Source of the DNA: Andeanibacterium sp035497315
GTDB taxonomy: Bacteria > Pseudomonadota > Alphaproteobacteria > Sphingomonadales > Sphingomonadaceae
Assembly (NCBI GenBank): GCA_035497315.1
Contig: DATJDU010000097.1
Coordinates: 17,466-81,465 of the forward strand
Length of the DNA: 64,000 bases
Reading direction: 5' to 3'
In this document: positions 25,480 through 33,474 of the stretch, piece after piece
Position numbering within the stretch: position 1 is the stretch's first letter
How the letters are laid out: each line of letters opens with the position of its first letter
Translations under genes and position numbers: made by a program
The notes under the pieces: generated by a model
The model's database searches: none
What the model was told of the DNA's origin: nothing
The model's input: the letters and a program-made list of their open reading frames with translations, nothing else

Positions 25480-26730
25480 TCAACTCTCCATTGCCGCGCC
25501 CGTTTTGCCGGGTGCGGTTTCCTTGAGGAACAGGGCAGTCAGAGCGGCCACCAGCGCAAGGGCAATGCAGGTGTAGAACACTGCTTCCAGCCCCAGAGCA
25601 TCGGCAACCGGCCCGACAATGAAGGGCGCTATCACGCCCCCTAGCAGTTCCGCAGTGCCCATGGAAAGGCCCACGGCGGTGGTTGCCAGCGCCGGGCTGA
25701 CGCTTTCGGTCGGCACGGTGGCGCAATAGAGCGGTGCGATGCCCAACGGCAGCCAGCCCAGCAATACGGCAATCGCCAGCACCACCGGATCGGGCGGCGC
25801 CAGCAGCAGCGCCGCCGGGCCCAGCGTGCCGGCCAGCGCGCCATAGATCAGAACCGGCCTGCGCCCGATCCGGTCCGACAGCAGCGGCAGGCAGATTCCG
25901 CCGATCAGGCCCGCCCAGCCGCCCATGCCGATAACCCAGCCCGCCGTGGTCGGCTCCAGCCCCTTCACCTTGGTGAGGAACAGGGTGAGATAGGTGCTCT
26001 GCAGCACCAGCCAGGCGGTGATCAGCCCCGCGATCGCCAGCGATGCGCGCATGTTGCGGTTCTTCAGCAGCACCCCGAAGGCCGCGAAGGTGGAACCCTG
26101 ATGTTCGGCGGGCTGCTTCACCTGCGGCGGATCGCGCCGGATCAGGAAGATCATCATTGCCGCCACGGCAAGGCCGGGCAGGATCGAGAGGAACATGGCA
26201 GTGCGCCAGCCATGGGTCGCACCCAGTTGGGTCGCCACGATCGGGCCGATGAAGCCGGCAATGCCAAATGCGCCCACCATCTGCATGAAGCCCATGTTCA
26301 CACCGCGCCGCCGGGGGCTGCTGGTCTGGAGGATCAAGGTCTGGCTGATCGGCACGATGGGCCCTTCGCTGGCGCCCAGGGCAAAGCGCGCCAGCAACAG
26401 CATGACGAAGGTGCTGGCCAGCCCGCTGACGCCCGAGAGCAGCGAGAACAGCAGGGTACAGCCGATCAGCACCGTTCGCCGCTTGCCGGTGCGGTCGGCG
26501 ATCTGGCTGCCGAAGAAGGAGCTGAGCGCGATGGCGAGGGAAAGGGCGCTGGCGGTCCAGCCGATCTGCGTGTTGTTGAGCCCCAGATCGTCCACGATGA
26601 AGGGGGCGAGGAAGGCCACGGTCTGCCGGTCGAACCCCACCACACCGTTAGCCAGTGTCAGCACGATCAGCAGGCCGAATTCATAGCGCCGATCGCGCGG
26701 AGGCGCGGTGCCCGCCTGTATGCTTGCCAT
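25480..26730 (-). CDS. MFS transporter
   Basis: A 416-residue major facilitator with twelve likely membrane helices. The loop 2-3 motif appears as GSQIADRTGKRR and its second-half counterpart as LPLLSDRIGRRP. GFDRQTVAFLAPFI in helix 1 resembles the anion/aromatic-acid symporter branches (ACS, AAHS). It is in the middle of a catabolic run and precedes the dioxygenase gene by 4 bases, so uptake of an acidic aromatic or similar substrate is likely. Substrate not determinable. Confidence 0.88.
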   Translation of the reverse strand: MASIQAGTAPPRDRRYEFGLLIVLTLANGVVGFDRQTVAFLAPFIVDDLGLNNTQIGWTASALSLAIALSSFFGSQIADRTGKRRTVLIGCTLLFSLLSGVSGLASTFVMLLLARFALGASEGPIVPISQTLILQTSSPRRRGVNMGFMQMVGAFGIAGFIGPIVATQLGATHGWRTAMFLSILPGLAVAAMMIFLIRRDPPQVKQPAEHQGSTFAAFGVLLKNRNMRASLAIAGLITAWLVLQSTYLTLFLTKVKGLEPTTAGWVIGMGGWAGLIGGICLPLLSDRIGRRPVLIYGALAGTLGPAALLLAPPDPVVLAIAVLLGWLPLGIAPLYCATVPTESVSPALATTAVGLSMGTAELLGGVIAPFIVGPVADALGLEAVFYTCIALALVAALTALFLKETAPGKTGAAMES

Positions 26731-26759
26731 TGATCCTCTCCCCCTTTGGAAACTCCTTG

Positions 26760-26798
26760 CGCGCCGGAGGGCCCCTTTTCGGGTTCTCGTCCGGCGCG
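26760..26798. repeat. Intercistronic hairpin between MDR dehydrogenase and MFS genes
   Basis: Arms CGCGCCGGA and TCCGGCGCG enclose 21 bases. No T-run follows on the minus strand, so it may stabilise or process the mRNA rather than end it. Confidence 0.5.
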
Positions 26799-26810
26799 AA
26801 GGTTGACGGC

Positions 26811-27815
26811 TTACAATTCGATCACGGTCTTGCCGAAGCTCTCCGGCCCCCAGGCGTGGGCATAGGCATCCTTGGCCTGATCGAAGGCGAAGCTCTTGCC
26901 GATCACCGGCCTGATCCCGTTCACGTCCACGGCCGCATTCAGCGCCCTGGCCATTGCCGCCGAGCCGACGAAAATGCCGCGCAAAGACCCGCCGGTCATC
27001 ATCAGGGCGCGCGGATTGGGGCCGCCTTCGGGGGAGAGCACGCCAATGAAGGCCACTTCGCCCTGGGTGCGCAGCGCCGACATGGACTGTTCCGCCGTGC
27101 CCGCGCCGCCCACTTCGATCACCTTGTCCACCCCGCCGAAAGTGCGGGCGATGTGCAGGCCCCAATCGGGTGTGGCCCTGTAATTGATGCCATGCGCTGC
27201 GCCGAGTTCCTTCAGGCGCGCCAGCTTGGCGTCGGAGGAAGATGTGGCGATCACTTCGCAGCCGCCCGCGCGGGCGATCTGCAGCGCGATGGTGGAAACG
27301 CCGCCGCTGCCCAGCACCAGCACGCGATTGCCGGGCTTCAGCGCGCGGGGGCCTTCGTACAGGGCATTCCACGCCGTCACGCCCGCGCAGGGCATGCAGG
27401 CCGCTTCGGCATAGGACAGGCTCTCGGCAATCGGCACGACACCGCTTGCGGGCAACACCACCAGTTCGGCCAGCATGCCGGGGGACATGCCGTCGCCCAG
27501 TGCCGGGCCCATTCGCGGCGGGCCTTCGACCCATAGGGGGAAGAAGCTGGACTGCACCTTGTCGCCCACTTTCACCCCGGTCACGCCTGCACCCACGGCC
27601 ACGACCTCGCCCGCGCCGTCAGACAGGGGCACGGCGGGCTTCTGCAGCACACCGCCGAAATATTTCCCCGCCGCCACGGCGAAGTCGCGATAATTGATGG
27701 ACCACGCCTTGGGCGCCACCACCACCTCGCCCGGGCCGGGCGAGGGATCGGGCAGAGTATCCAGATAGAGCTTGTCGAAACCATCCGACCCGGCAGGCAT
27801 CAGCCATGCGCGCAT
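26811..27815 (-). CDS. MDR-family alcohol/quinone dehydrogenase
   Basis: A 334-residue medium-chain dehydrogenase/reductase. The cofactor site is VLVLGSGGVSTIALQIARAGG, and the sequence around SINYRDFAVAAGKYFGG replaces the catalytic zinc cysteine by aspartate, while no GHE motif follows. It is therefore closer to the zinc-free quinone oxidoreductase branch than to classic alcohol dehydrogenases. The ATG at 27815 (MRAWLMPAG) fits the family start. It is in the leftward catabolic run between the GST and MFS genes. Confidence 0.85.
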   Translation of the reverse strand: MRAWLMPAGSDGFDKLYLDTLPDPSPGPGEVVVAPKAWSINYRDFAVAAGKYFGGVLQKPAVPLSDGAGEVVAVGAGVTGVKVGDKVQSSFFPLWVEGPPRMGPALGDGMSPGMLAELVVLPASGVVPIAESLSYAEAACMPCAGVTAWNALYEGPRALKPGNRVLVLGSGGVSTIALQIARAGGCEVIATSSSDAKLARLKELGAAHGINYRATPDWGLHIARTFGGVDKVIEVGGAGTAEQSMSALRTQGEVAFIGVLSPEGGPNPRALMMTGGSLRGIFVGSAAMARALNAAVDVNGIRPVIGKSFAFDQAKDAYAHAWGPESFGKTVIEL

Positions 27816-27905
27816 TATAGTTCTCCCAAAAAGGTTCCGTCTCGGAAATGTTGCAGCAATTTTAGGCCGATTTTCGCAATTGGCCATAGTGCTGCGGACT
27901 ATCGG

Positions 27906-27950
27906 AAGGCGCCGCAGGCAAGTTCCCTTTCGGGCAGGCCGCGGCGCTTT
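27906..27950. repeat. Hairpin between GST and MDR genes
   Basis: GCGCCGC and GCGGCGC arms, with further pairing outside, lie a few bases past the GST stop on the minus strand. It could be a weak terminator separating GST and MDR transcripts. Confidence 0.45.
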
Positions 27951-27953
27951 CTC

Positions 27954-28727
27954 TCAGCGGTCGCCGCTCCAGGTGCGCAGGCCGGGCATGGTCCGGTCTT
28001 CGCTGGCGAGCGCTTCCTTCACCGCAGGCCGCGCGCTGACTGCTTCGCGCCAGGCCACGATGCGGGGATAGGTCTCGTCCACCTGCATCTCGGGGAACAT
28101 GCGGTTTACCGACAACCCGCAATGGGCGTAGAAATTGATGTCGGCGAGGGAGTAGCTATCGCCCGCCAGCCATTGGGTCTGCTCCAGCTGGCGCTCGATC
28201 TTCTCCAGCGCATAGACGATCTTGTCGCTGGCGTTCTGGAGGTCGGCCTCGGAAAAGCCGGAGCGGGCGGCGGCCCATTTCTTGCGCTGATCGGGCAGGG
28301 GGATGTGGCTCAGCAGATCCTCGAAAGTGCCCGCATCGATATTGCGCGCGATCACCCCCACCATGCGGTGCCAGCCATGCATGGAGACATGGTTCATCAC
28401 ATGCTCGTCCACGAATTTGTTCCAGTAGCGCATCCGCGCCGCGCCCGCCGGAGTGCGGGGCCGCAGCGGGCCGCTTTCCGGATTGGCATCGGGGAAGGCG
28501 TCTTCCAGATATTCGTTGATCACTGTGGTGTGGGTGATGATCGTCCCACCATGGTCCAGCACGGGGACCTGCCCTTCGGGATTGATCGCCACGAACCAGT
28601 CGGAATGCTGTTCGAACTTGTGCAGATCGACATAGACGCTTTCATAGGCCAGCCCCTTTTCCTTCAAGGGGATCATCGACTTGAGCGAATTGGCCAGCGG
28701 CTCGGCGTGGTAATATTTCAGGGCCAT
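27954..28727 (-). CDS. Glutathione S-transferase, LigF-like (beta-etherase family)
   Basis: A 257-residue GST. The N-terminal thioredoxin domain reads YHAEPLANSLKSMIPLKEKGL...FEQHSDWFVAINPEGQVPVLDHGGTIITHTTVINEYLEDAFPDA, which closely tracks what I recall of SYK-6 LigF/LigP beta-etherases, including the FEQHSDWF and GQVPxLDH blocks, and the length is the same. These enzymes cleave beta-aryl ether bonds of lignin dimers using glutathione. Whether this protein is a true beta-etherase is inferred; other GSTs of this branch act on maleylacetone-like or halogenated compounds. It sits just after an SDR gene. Confidence 0.83.
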   Translation of the reverse strand: MALKYYHAEPLANSLKSMIPLKEKGLAYESVYVDLHKFEQHSDWFVAINPEGQVPVLDHGGTIITHTTVINEYLEDAFPDANPESGPLRPRTPAGAARMRYWNKFVDEHVMNHVSMHGWHRMVGVIARNIDAGTFEDLLSHIPLPDQRKKWAAARSGFSEADLQNASDKIVYALEKIERQLEQTQWLAGDSYSLADINFYAHCGLSVNRMFPEMQVDETYPRIVAWREAVSARPAVKEALASEDRTMPGLRTWSGDR

Positions 28728-28764
28728 TGCGGCGTTCTCCTCTTCCTGTCCGGTTCTGGCCGGA

Positions 28765-29511
28765 TCAGAGCTCGATACTCTCCAGCACGCCGCCATCCAC
28801 GGCCCAGTCCTGCCCGGTCACATGGCTGGCCGCGTCGGACAGCAGGAAGCAGGCCACTTCGGCCAGTTCTTCCGGGCTGCCCATCCGGCGCTGGGGCACG
28901 CGGGCGGCGATCCTGCCTTGTTGTTCTGGCGGAATGCGGTCCAGCGCTTCTGTGCGGATGAAGCCGGGGATGATGCAATTGGCGCGGATGCCGTGGGGGG
29001 CCATTTCCACTGCGATGGCGCGGGTCAGGCCCAGCACGCCATGCTTGGAGGCGACATAGGCCGGGTTCATCGCCATGCCGCGCTTGGAACCCATGGAACC
29101 GGTGACGAGGATCGTGCCCTTGTTCGCCTCGATCATGGCGGGTAGCACTTTCTGGATCGCCCAGAACACACTGATAAGATTTACTTTTATCGTCTGTTCG
29201 AACACATCCGGGTCGAAGGAGACGGCAGGCGTGAAGCCGCCGGTCAGCCCGGCATTGGCGAACAGGCCCTCGATGGGGCCGAAGTGTTCTGCGGCTTCGT
29301 CCAGCGCGGCCTCCAGCTGGGCCTTGTCGCCCACATCGGCGGCGAAGCCTGCGGCATTGGCGCCGAGTGAGGCGACGGCTTCGTCCAGCATTTCCCTGCG
29401 TCGCGCGATCAGCGAGACGCGCGCACCGCGCTCTGCCAGCATGCGTGCGCTGACCAGGCCGATGCCACTGGATGCGCCGGTGACGACGATGTGCATGCCT
29501 TTGAAGTGCAT
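28765..29511 (-). CDS. Short-chain dehydrogenase/reductase
   Basis: A 248-residue classical SDR with TGASSGIG (cofactor loop), NAG in FANAGLTGG, and the catalytic YxxxK in AYVASKHG. Its ATG overlaps the stop of the phosphatase gene (TGATG), so translation is coupled. In this run it could oxidise or reduce an alcohol or ketone intermediate before glutathione-dependent cleavage by the following GST; this is inference from gene order. Confidence 0.87.
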   Translation of the reverse strand: MHFKGMHIVVTGASSGIGLVSARMLAERGARVSLIARRREMLDEAVASLGANAAGFAADVGDKAQLEAALDEAAEHFGPIEGLFANAGLTGGFTPAVSFDPDVFEQTIKVNLISVFWAIQKVLPAMIEANKGTILVTGSMGSKRGMAMNPAYVASKHGVLGLTRAIAVEMAPHGIRANCIIPGFIRTEALDRIPPEQQGRIAARVPQRRMGSPEELAEVACFLLSDAASHVTGQDWAVDGGVLESIEL

Positions 29512-29969
29512 CAGGTTTCTCTCTCTCCAATGAAGGCCGCCCAGGCGGGGGCAGCGGGGTGGTCGCTCTTTTCCGGCGACCATTGGCGTTCCATCAGCGC
29601 GCGGGCTTCGCCCTCGGCCATGCCGCGCGACAGGTGGTAGCGATAGAAGAAGGCGGAGACCCGCCAGTTGGCGATGCAGTGCACATGAAGAATGTGCTCA
29701 AAGGAACCAAGCGCGCGCACAAAGGCACTGAAGTGCTCTTCACCGGGCGCATCGAAGGGCACGGGAATATGGGTGTAGCCGATCCCGGCGGCGGCGAGCT
29801 TCTCGCCCTCATCCGCCAGCGCATCGGGATGATCGTCCAGCGCCAGATTGATGACATGGGTAATCCCGATGGCCTTCAGCCGGGCAATGTCCGCATCCTC
29901 GATCCGCCCGGAAGTGGTGACCCGGGGGGAGAGACGTTGCCAGCCTCTGATGTCCTCCGGGTCGCCCAT
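29511..29969 (-). CDS. Protein tyrosine phosphatase-like protein with HCX4R loop
   Basis: A 152-residue protein with the fold order of small dual-specificity-type phosphatases (VTTSGRIEDADIARLKAIGITHVINLALDD...ILHVHCIANWRVSAFFYRYHL). The loop is His-Cys-Ile-Ala-Asn-Trp-Arg, with four rather than the canonical five residues between Cys and Arg; I recall related bacterial proteins with HCxxNxRVSAF, so this may be a family trait. It lies 11 bases after an amidohydrolase gene and overlaps the SDR gene. Activity and substrate unknown. Confidence 0.72.
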   Translation of the reverse strand: MGDPEDIRGWQRLSPRVTTSGRIEDADIARLKAIGITHVINLALDDHPDALADEGEKLAAAGIGYTHIPVPFDAPGEEHFSAFVRALGSFEHILHVHCIANWRVSAFFYRYHLSRGMAEGEARALMERQWSPEKSDHPAAPAWAAFIGERET

Positions 29970-29980
29970 GTCAGACCGGC

Positions 29981-30853
29981 TCAGACGAGGCCCAGCACTC
30001 TGGCGGCATTGTCCTTCATGATGCCGGGCATCACTTCCTCGCGGAAGCCCACTTCCTTGGCCGCAGCGATCCATTTGTCGGGATGGATCAGCGGGAAGTC
30101 GCTGCCGAACAGCATTTTGTGCTTCAGCTGGGTGTTGGCGTACTGGATCACCTGCTTGGGGAAATATTTGGGACTCCAGCCCGACAGGTCGATATACACA
30201 TTGGTCTTGTGCAGGGCCATGGAGAGGCTCTCGTCCACCCAGGGCCAGCTGGGATGGGCCAGGATGATCTTCATGTCGGGGAAGTCCACCGCCACATCGT
30301 CGATCAGCATGGGCTGGCCATATTTCAGGCGCATGCCGCCGCCGCCGCGCATCCCGGTGCCCATGCCCGAATGGCCGGTGTGGAAGATCACCGGCAGCTG
30401 ATATTCGTTGATCACTTCATAGATCGGCCAGGCCATCCGGTCGGCCGGGTGGGCGTTCTGGGCGATGCCGTGGAACTTGAAGCCCTTGACCCCGAAATTC
30501 TCGACCAGATCGCGCGCTTCGCGGGCGCCATATTTGCCCTTGTGCGGATCGATGCTGGCGAAGGCCATGCAGATATCGTCATTCTTCGCGGCGAGTTCCG
30601 CCACTTCGTAATTGCTGACCCGCTTGGCGCCCATGCCGCTCTCGCAATCGACCGTGAACAGGCACAGCGCGATGTTGGTTTCGCGGTACAGCTCGATGAT
30701 TTCCGGCATCTTGGGCCGTTCGCGCGGCGCCTTGAAATAGGTGCTGGCGGCATCGAAGAATTCGCCCATCACCGGATCTTCCGGATCATGGCACGAAACC
30801 TCCGCATGAACGTGGACGTCGATGGCGCGGATCTTGGTGAGGTCGATGGGCAT
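29981..30853 (-). CDS. Amidohydrolase-family enzyme (decarboxylase/lactonase type)
   Basis: A 290-residue TIM-barrel amidohydrolase. The metal-binding start is AIDVHVHAEVS, followed by GFKFHG, LPVIFHTGHSG, ILAHPSWPW and the terminal FGSDFPLI aspartate. This arrangement is that of the ACMSD-like group, which includes aromatic acid decarboxylases and lactone hydrolases rather than amidases. It is the promoter-proximal gene of a minus-strand run of catabolic genes reaching to about 23.9 kb. The substrate is not evident. Confidence 0.85.
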   Translation of the reverse strand: MPIDLTKIRAIDVHVHAEVSCHDPEDPVMGEFFDAASTYFKAPRERPKMPEIIELYRETNIALCLFTVDCESGMGAKRVSNYEVAELAAKNDDICMAFASIDPHKGKYGAREARDLVENFGVKGFKFHGIAQNAHPADRMAWPIYEVINEYQLPVIFHTGHSGMGTGMRGGGGMRLKYGQPMLIDDVAVDFPDMKIILAHPSWPWVDESLSMALHKTNVYIDLSGWSPKYFPKQVIQYANTQLKHKMLFGSDFPLIHPDKWIAAAKEVGFREEVMPGIMKDNAARVLGLV

Positions 30854-31045
30854 GGTGGTCCTCGATGATTACGAAAACCCCTTTAGAACGAAAACTCAAC
30901 CTCGGCCAAGCCTGTGGTAAAAGGGCAACGCGTTGCGCCAAATCTCCTCAGCTTGGGGAATAGTGGCCCAAGTGGGAAGAATTCATCCACGCATCCATCC
31001 AAGTCACGCTTGACACAATGCTTGGATGTAGCCATCGGTTGAGGC

Positions 31046-31486
31046 ATGCCAGATGCGATTCCTTCGATCGAAGAGCTTGAACGTGAAGTCCAGCTTCACA
31101 AAAGCCGACTTGACGCCGCTATGACGCTCCTTGCCGCCGCAAGGGCGTATGCGGCTGTGCGAGCAGATGTTCCTGCGGCTAAGCTGAATGCGCAGGCTGC
31201 CAAGGTGCCCATGCAACCGCGTAAGAGGTTCAGGCTCATTTCTGGGATGCAGCAGACCGAGGAAGCAGCAGCACATTTGATGGAGTCGCTTAAGCGGCCT
31301 GTCCAAACCGGCGAGATCATCAAGCGGCAAGAGGAACTTGGTCACATGTTGCCTGAGAACGCGAGCAATGTCGTGTCTGCTCGCATGTCAAACAGCACAA
31401 AGTTTGAGGGCCGTCGTGGACAGGGCTGGTGGTTTTCGGACCGCCCTTGGCCGGGAGATTTTATAGAAAACGTTGAGTCGGATTGA
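31046..31486 (+). CDS. Orphan low-GC hypothetical protein
   Basis: A 146-residue protein, unlike its neighbours in base composition (clearly lower GC, rarer codons). Residues 1-50 form a heptad-like helix (IEELEREVQLHKSRLDAAMTLLAAARAY); residues 80-140 (QTEEAAAHLMESLKRPVQTGEIIKRQEELGHMLPENASNVVSARMSNS...) look like a winged-helix unit as seen in mobile-element proteins. It lies directly before a tmRNA/tRNA-like 3' end. It may be a remnant of an integrated element. I do not recognise a family. Confidence 0.6.
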   Translation: MPDAIPSIEELEREVQLHKSRLDAAMTLLAAARAYAAVRADVPAAKLNAQAAKVPMQPRKRFRLISGMQQTEEAAAHLMESLKRPVQTGEIIKRQEELGHMLPENASNVVSARMSNSTKFEGRRGQGWWFSDRPWPGDFIENVESD

Positions 31487-31492
31487 ATTTGT

Positions 31493-31562
31493 GGGGCCGG
31501 AGGCAGGGTTGCCAGGATGTATTCGCATGCACGCCCATGGGGTTCGACTCCCCCCGGCTCCA
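31493..31562 (+). ncRNA. tmRNA/tRNA-like 3' end (T-arm plus acceptor stem), possible att site
   Basis: GGGGCCG (31493-31499) pairs with CGGCTCC (31555-31561) with a G-U at the third pair, exactly as in the acceptor stem of tmRNA, and pairing extends outward to 10 bp. Before the 3' strand is a T-arm with the loop TTCGACT. AGGATGTA upstream also recalls the 3' part of E. coli tmRNA. The element is only 70 bases and I found no tag reading frame nearby, so it is not a whole tmRNA; a degenerate tRNA-like or an attachment-site copy is more likely. Confidence 0.5.
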
Positions 31563-31757
31563 CACCATTTTCGCCAGTGGCGTTAGCGCGCCACCAACAT
31601 GCAACCACCAGTCCCTCACGTAAGGAGAAAGGAGATCGCGCTATGTGGCAAATAGCCCGCAGAAGACCGTGAGCTACGCACCAAGGATGTCGGATAACCG
31701 CACAACCTTGATGCATAGTTAGCGCTTGCGCTAACCCACGTCTAGAAAAACTAGACG

Positions 31758-31795
31758 GGATGGCCCGCCCTGTTGGAGAGCGGGCCATCCTTTTT
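31758..31795 (-). terminator. Bidirectional terminator at the ALDH gene end
   Basis: A perfect 11-bp stem (GGATGGCCCGC / GCGGGCCATCC) followed by T5 on the plus strand; it lies 5 bases past the aldehyde dehydrogenase stop on the minus strand, where it should end that transcript. Confidence 0.88.
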
Positions 31796-31799
31796 GTTA

Positions 31800-33314
31800 T
31801 CAGAGCTTCATCAGCACCGACTTGGTTTCGAGGTAAGCCTCGAGGCCCAGGCGGCCCTGTTCGTGGCCGATGCCGCTTTCCTTGTAGCCGCCGAAGGGCA
31901 GCGCCGGGTCGATCATCGCGTGGCAGTTGATCCACACGGTGCCGGCCTTGAGCTGGCTGGCGATGCGCACGGCGGCGCTGGCGTCCTTGGTCCACACACC
32001 GGCGGCGAGGCCGAACGGCGTGTCGTTGGCTTCCTTCACCACGTCGTTCAGATCGTCGAAGCGCTGGGCAACCACCACCGGGCCGAAGATTTCCTCGCGA
32101 ACGACGCTCATCTGCGGGTTCACGTCGGTCAGGATCGTGGGGCTGATGTAATAGCCGCCATCGTTGCTGGGCACGTCGCCGCCCATCAGCACCGATGCGC
32201 CATCGCGCTTGCCGGCTTCGATATAGCCGAGCACGCGCTCATGCTGTTCCTTCGACACCACCGGGCCCATATGGGCGGTCGGGTCGAGCGAGGGGCGCGG
32301 GGCCCAGAAATCGGCGGTTGCGGCCATGCCTTCCACCACCTTGTCGAACACGCTCTTATGCGCATAGAGGCGCGAACCGGCCACGCAGACCTGGCCCGAA
32401 TTGAAGAAGATCGCGCCCGCAACGCCCGGCGCGGTTTCGGCCACGTCGACATCGGGCATGACGACCACCGGGCTCTTGCCGCCCAGTTCCAGCGTGACAT
32501 GCTTCAGCGTTTCGGTGGCGTTGCGGTTGATCAGCTTGCCGATCTCGGTCGAACCGGTGAAGGCCACCTTGTCCACATCGGGGTGCTTGACCATGCGGTC
32601 ACCCGCAGTGTGGCCATAGCCGGTGATGATGTTGACCACGCCGGCCGGCACGCCCGCTTCGTTGATCAGGTCGGCCAGACGCAGCGCGGTAAGGCTGGTC
32701 TGTTCGGCGGGCTTCAGCACCGTGGTGCAGCCTGCGGCCAGAGCCGGGGCGATCTTGAGGCAGGCCATCAGCAGCGGGAAGTTCCACGGCACGATCTGCG
32801 CGCAGACGCCGACGGGTTCCTTGAGCGTATAGGCGAACATCGTGCCGCCCGGCATGGCATAGGGGGCCTGCGTTTCGCCGCCGATCTTGCCGGCCCAGCC
32901 AGCCATGTAGCGGAAGTGGGCGGCAGCGCCCGGCACGTCCACCGCATTGGCCATGCCCACCGGCTTGCCCACGTCGATCGCTTCCAGCTCGGCCAGTTCG
33001 GCGCCATGGGCTTCGATCAGATCGGCGATCTTGTGCATGGTCTTTTCACGCTCGATCGGCGGCAGGTTGCGCCAGCGGCCATCGTCGAACGCGATGCGCG
33101 CGGCGGCAACGGCCCGGTCCACATCCTTGTCGGTCGCTTCCACAAAGCTGGAGATGACCTTGCCCGACGAGGGATCTTCGACGTCGATGGTCTTGTCGCC
33201 GGAGCTGTCGACCCATTCGCCGTTGATGTAGAGCTGCGGCTTGCGCGCCAGTGCCTTCTTCGCGGCATCCGAATATTCCCGCTGGGTGCGGTCGATGGTG
33301 GTGATCTCGTTCAT
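31800..33314 (-). CDS. NAD(P)-dependent aldehyde dehydrogenase
   Basis: A 504-residue enzyme of the classical ALDH superfamily that oxidises an aldehyde to its acid. The catalytic glutamate is in TLELGGKSP and the nucleophilic cysteine in FFNSGQVCVAGSR; VPWNFPLLM and FTGSTEIGK line the cofactor site. Its place next to the quinohemoprotein alcohol dehydrogenase suggests the two act in sequence, alcohol to aldehyde to acid. An aromatic aldehyde such as vanillin is possible but unproven. A perfect 14-bp palindrome lies about 94 bases upstream. Confidence 0.93.
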   Translation of the reverse strand: MNEITTIDRTQREYSDAAKKALARKPQLYINGEWVDSSGDKTIDVEDPSSGKVISSFVEATDKDVDRAVAAARIAFDDGRWRNLPPIEREKTMHKIADLIEAHGAELAELEAIDVGKPVGMANAVDVPGAAAHFRYMAGWAGKIGGETQAPYAMPGGTMFAYTLKEPVGVCAQIVPWNFPLLMACLKIAPALAAGCTTVLKPAEQTSLTALRLADLINEAGVPAGVVNIITGYGHTAGDRMVKHPDVDKVAFTGSTEIGKLINRNATETLKHVTLELGGKSPVVVMPDVDVAETAPGVAGAIFFNSGQVCVAGSRLYAHKSVFDKVVEGMAATADFWAPRPSLDPTAHMGPVVSKEQHERVLGYIEAGKRDGASVLMGGDVPSNDGGYYISPTILTDVNPQMSVVREEIFGPVVVAQRFDDLNDVVKEANDTPFGLAAGVWTKDASAAVRIASQLKAGTVWINCHAMIDPALPFGGYKESGIGHEQGRLGLEAYLETKSVLMKL

Positions 33315-33401
33315 CTCAGGTCCTTTCCCGATGCGAATCCCTATTGCTCGCTCAAACTACCACAAAATCAGGGGCTCTGCCCATGGGGGCACAGCTCCAA
33401 C

Positions 33402-33415
33402 GTAACGCTCGTTAC
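33402..33415. promoter_or_regulatory. Perfect 14-bp palindrome upstream of the ALDH gene
   Basis: GTAACGCTCGTTAC, arms of 6 bp with a CT centre, located between the ALDH start and the end of the quinohemoprotein gene. It looks like an operator. The arm spacing is one base shorter than in the GTA-N9-TAC sites, so a different regulator is likely. Confidence 0.55.
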
Positions 33416-33474
33416 AATCCCCGAGGCGCCTCTGTCGAATCAGAAATGCGCGGGGAAAGCTGCCTTTGCGCGGC

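Larger units (their letters stand above)
31487..31799. other. Structured intergenic region
   Basis: Besides the tmRNA-like end, this stretch holds four more hairpins: GTGGCG/CGCCAC (31577-31594), GTTAGCGC/GCGCTAAC (31718-31735), GTCTAG/CTAGAC with an A5 loop (31740-31756), and the terminator. A very short frame, MWQIARRRP (31643-31672), follows an exceptionally strong AAGGAGAAAGGAG. No long gene is present. Confidence 0.6.

Noticed and set aside
31568..31757. Coding piece of a permuted two-piece tmRNA downstream of the acceptor-like end
   Set aside because: No second GGGGCCG strand and no ANDN...AA-type tag frame followed by a stop could be found in either orientation, so a complete ssrA is not supported.
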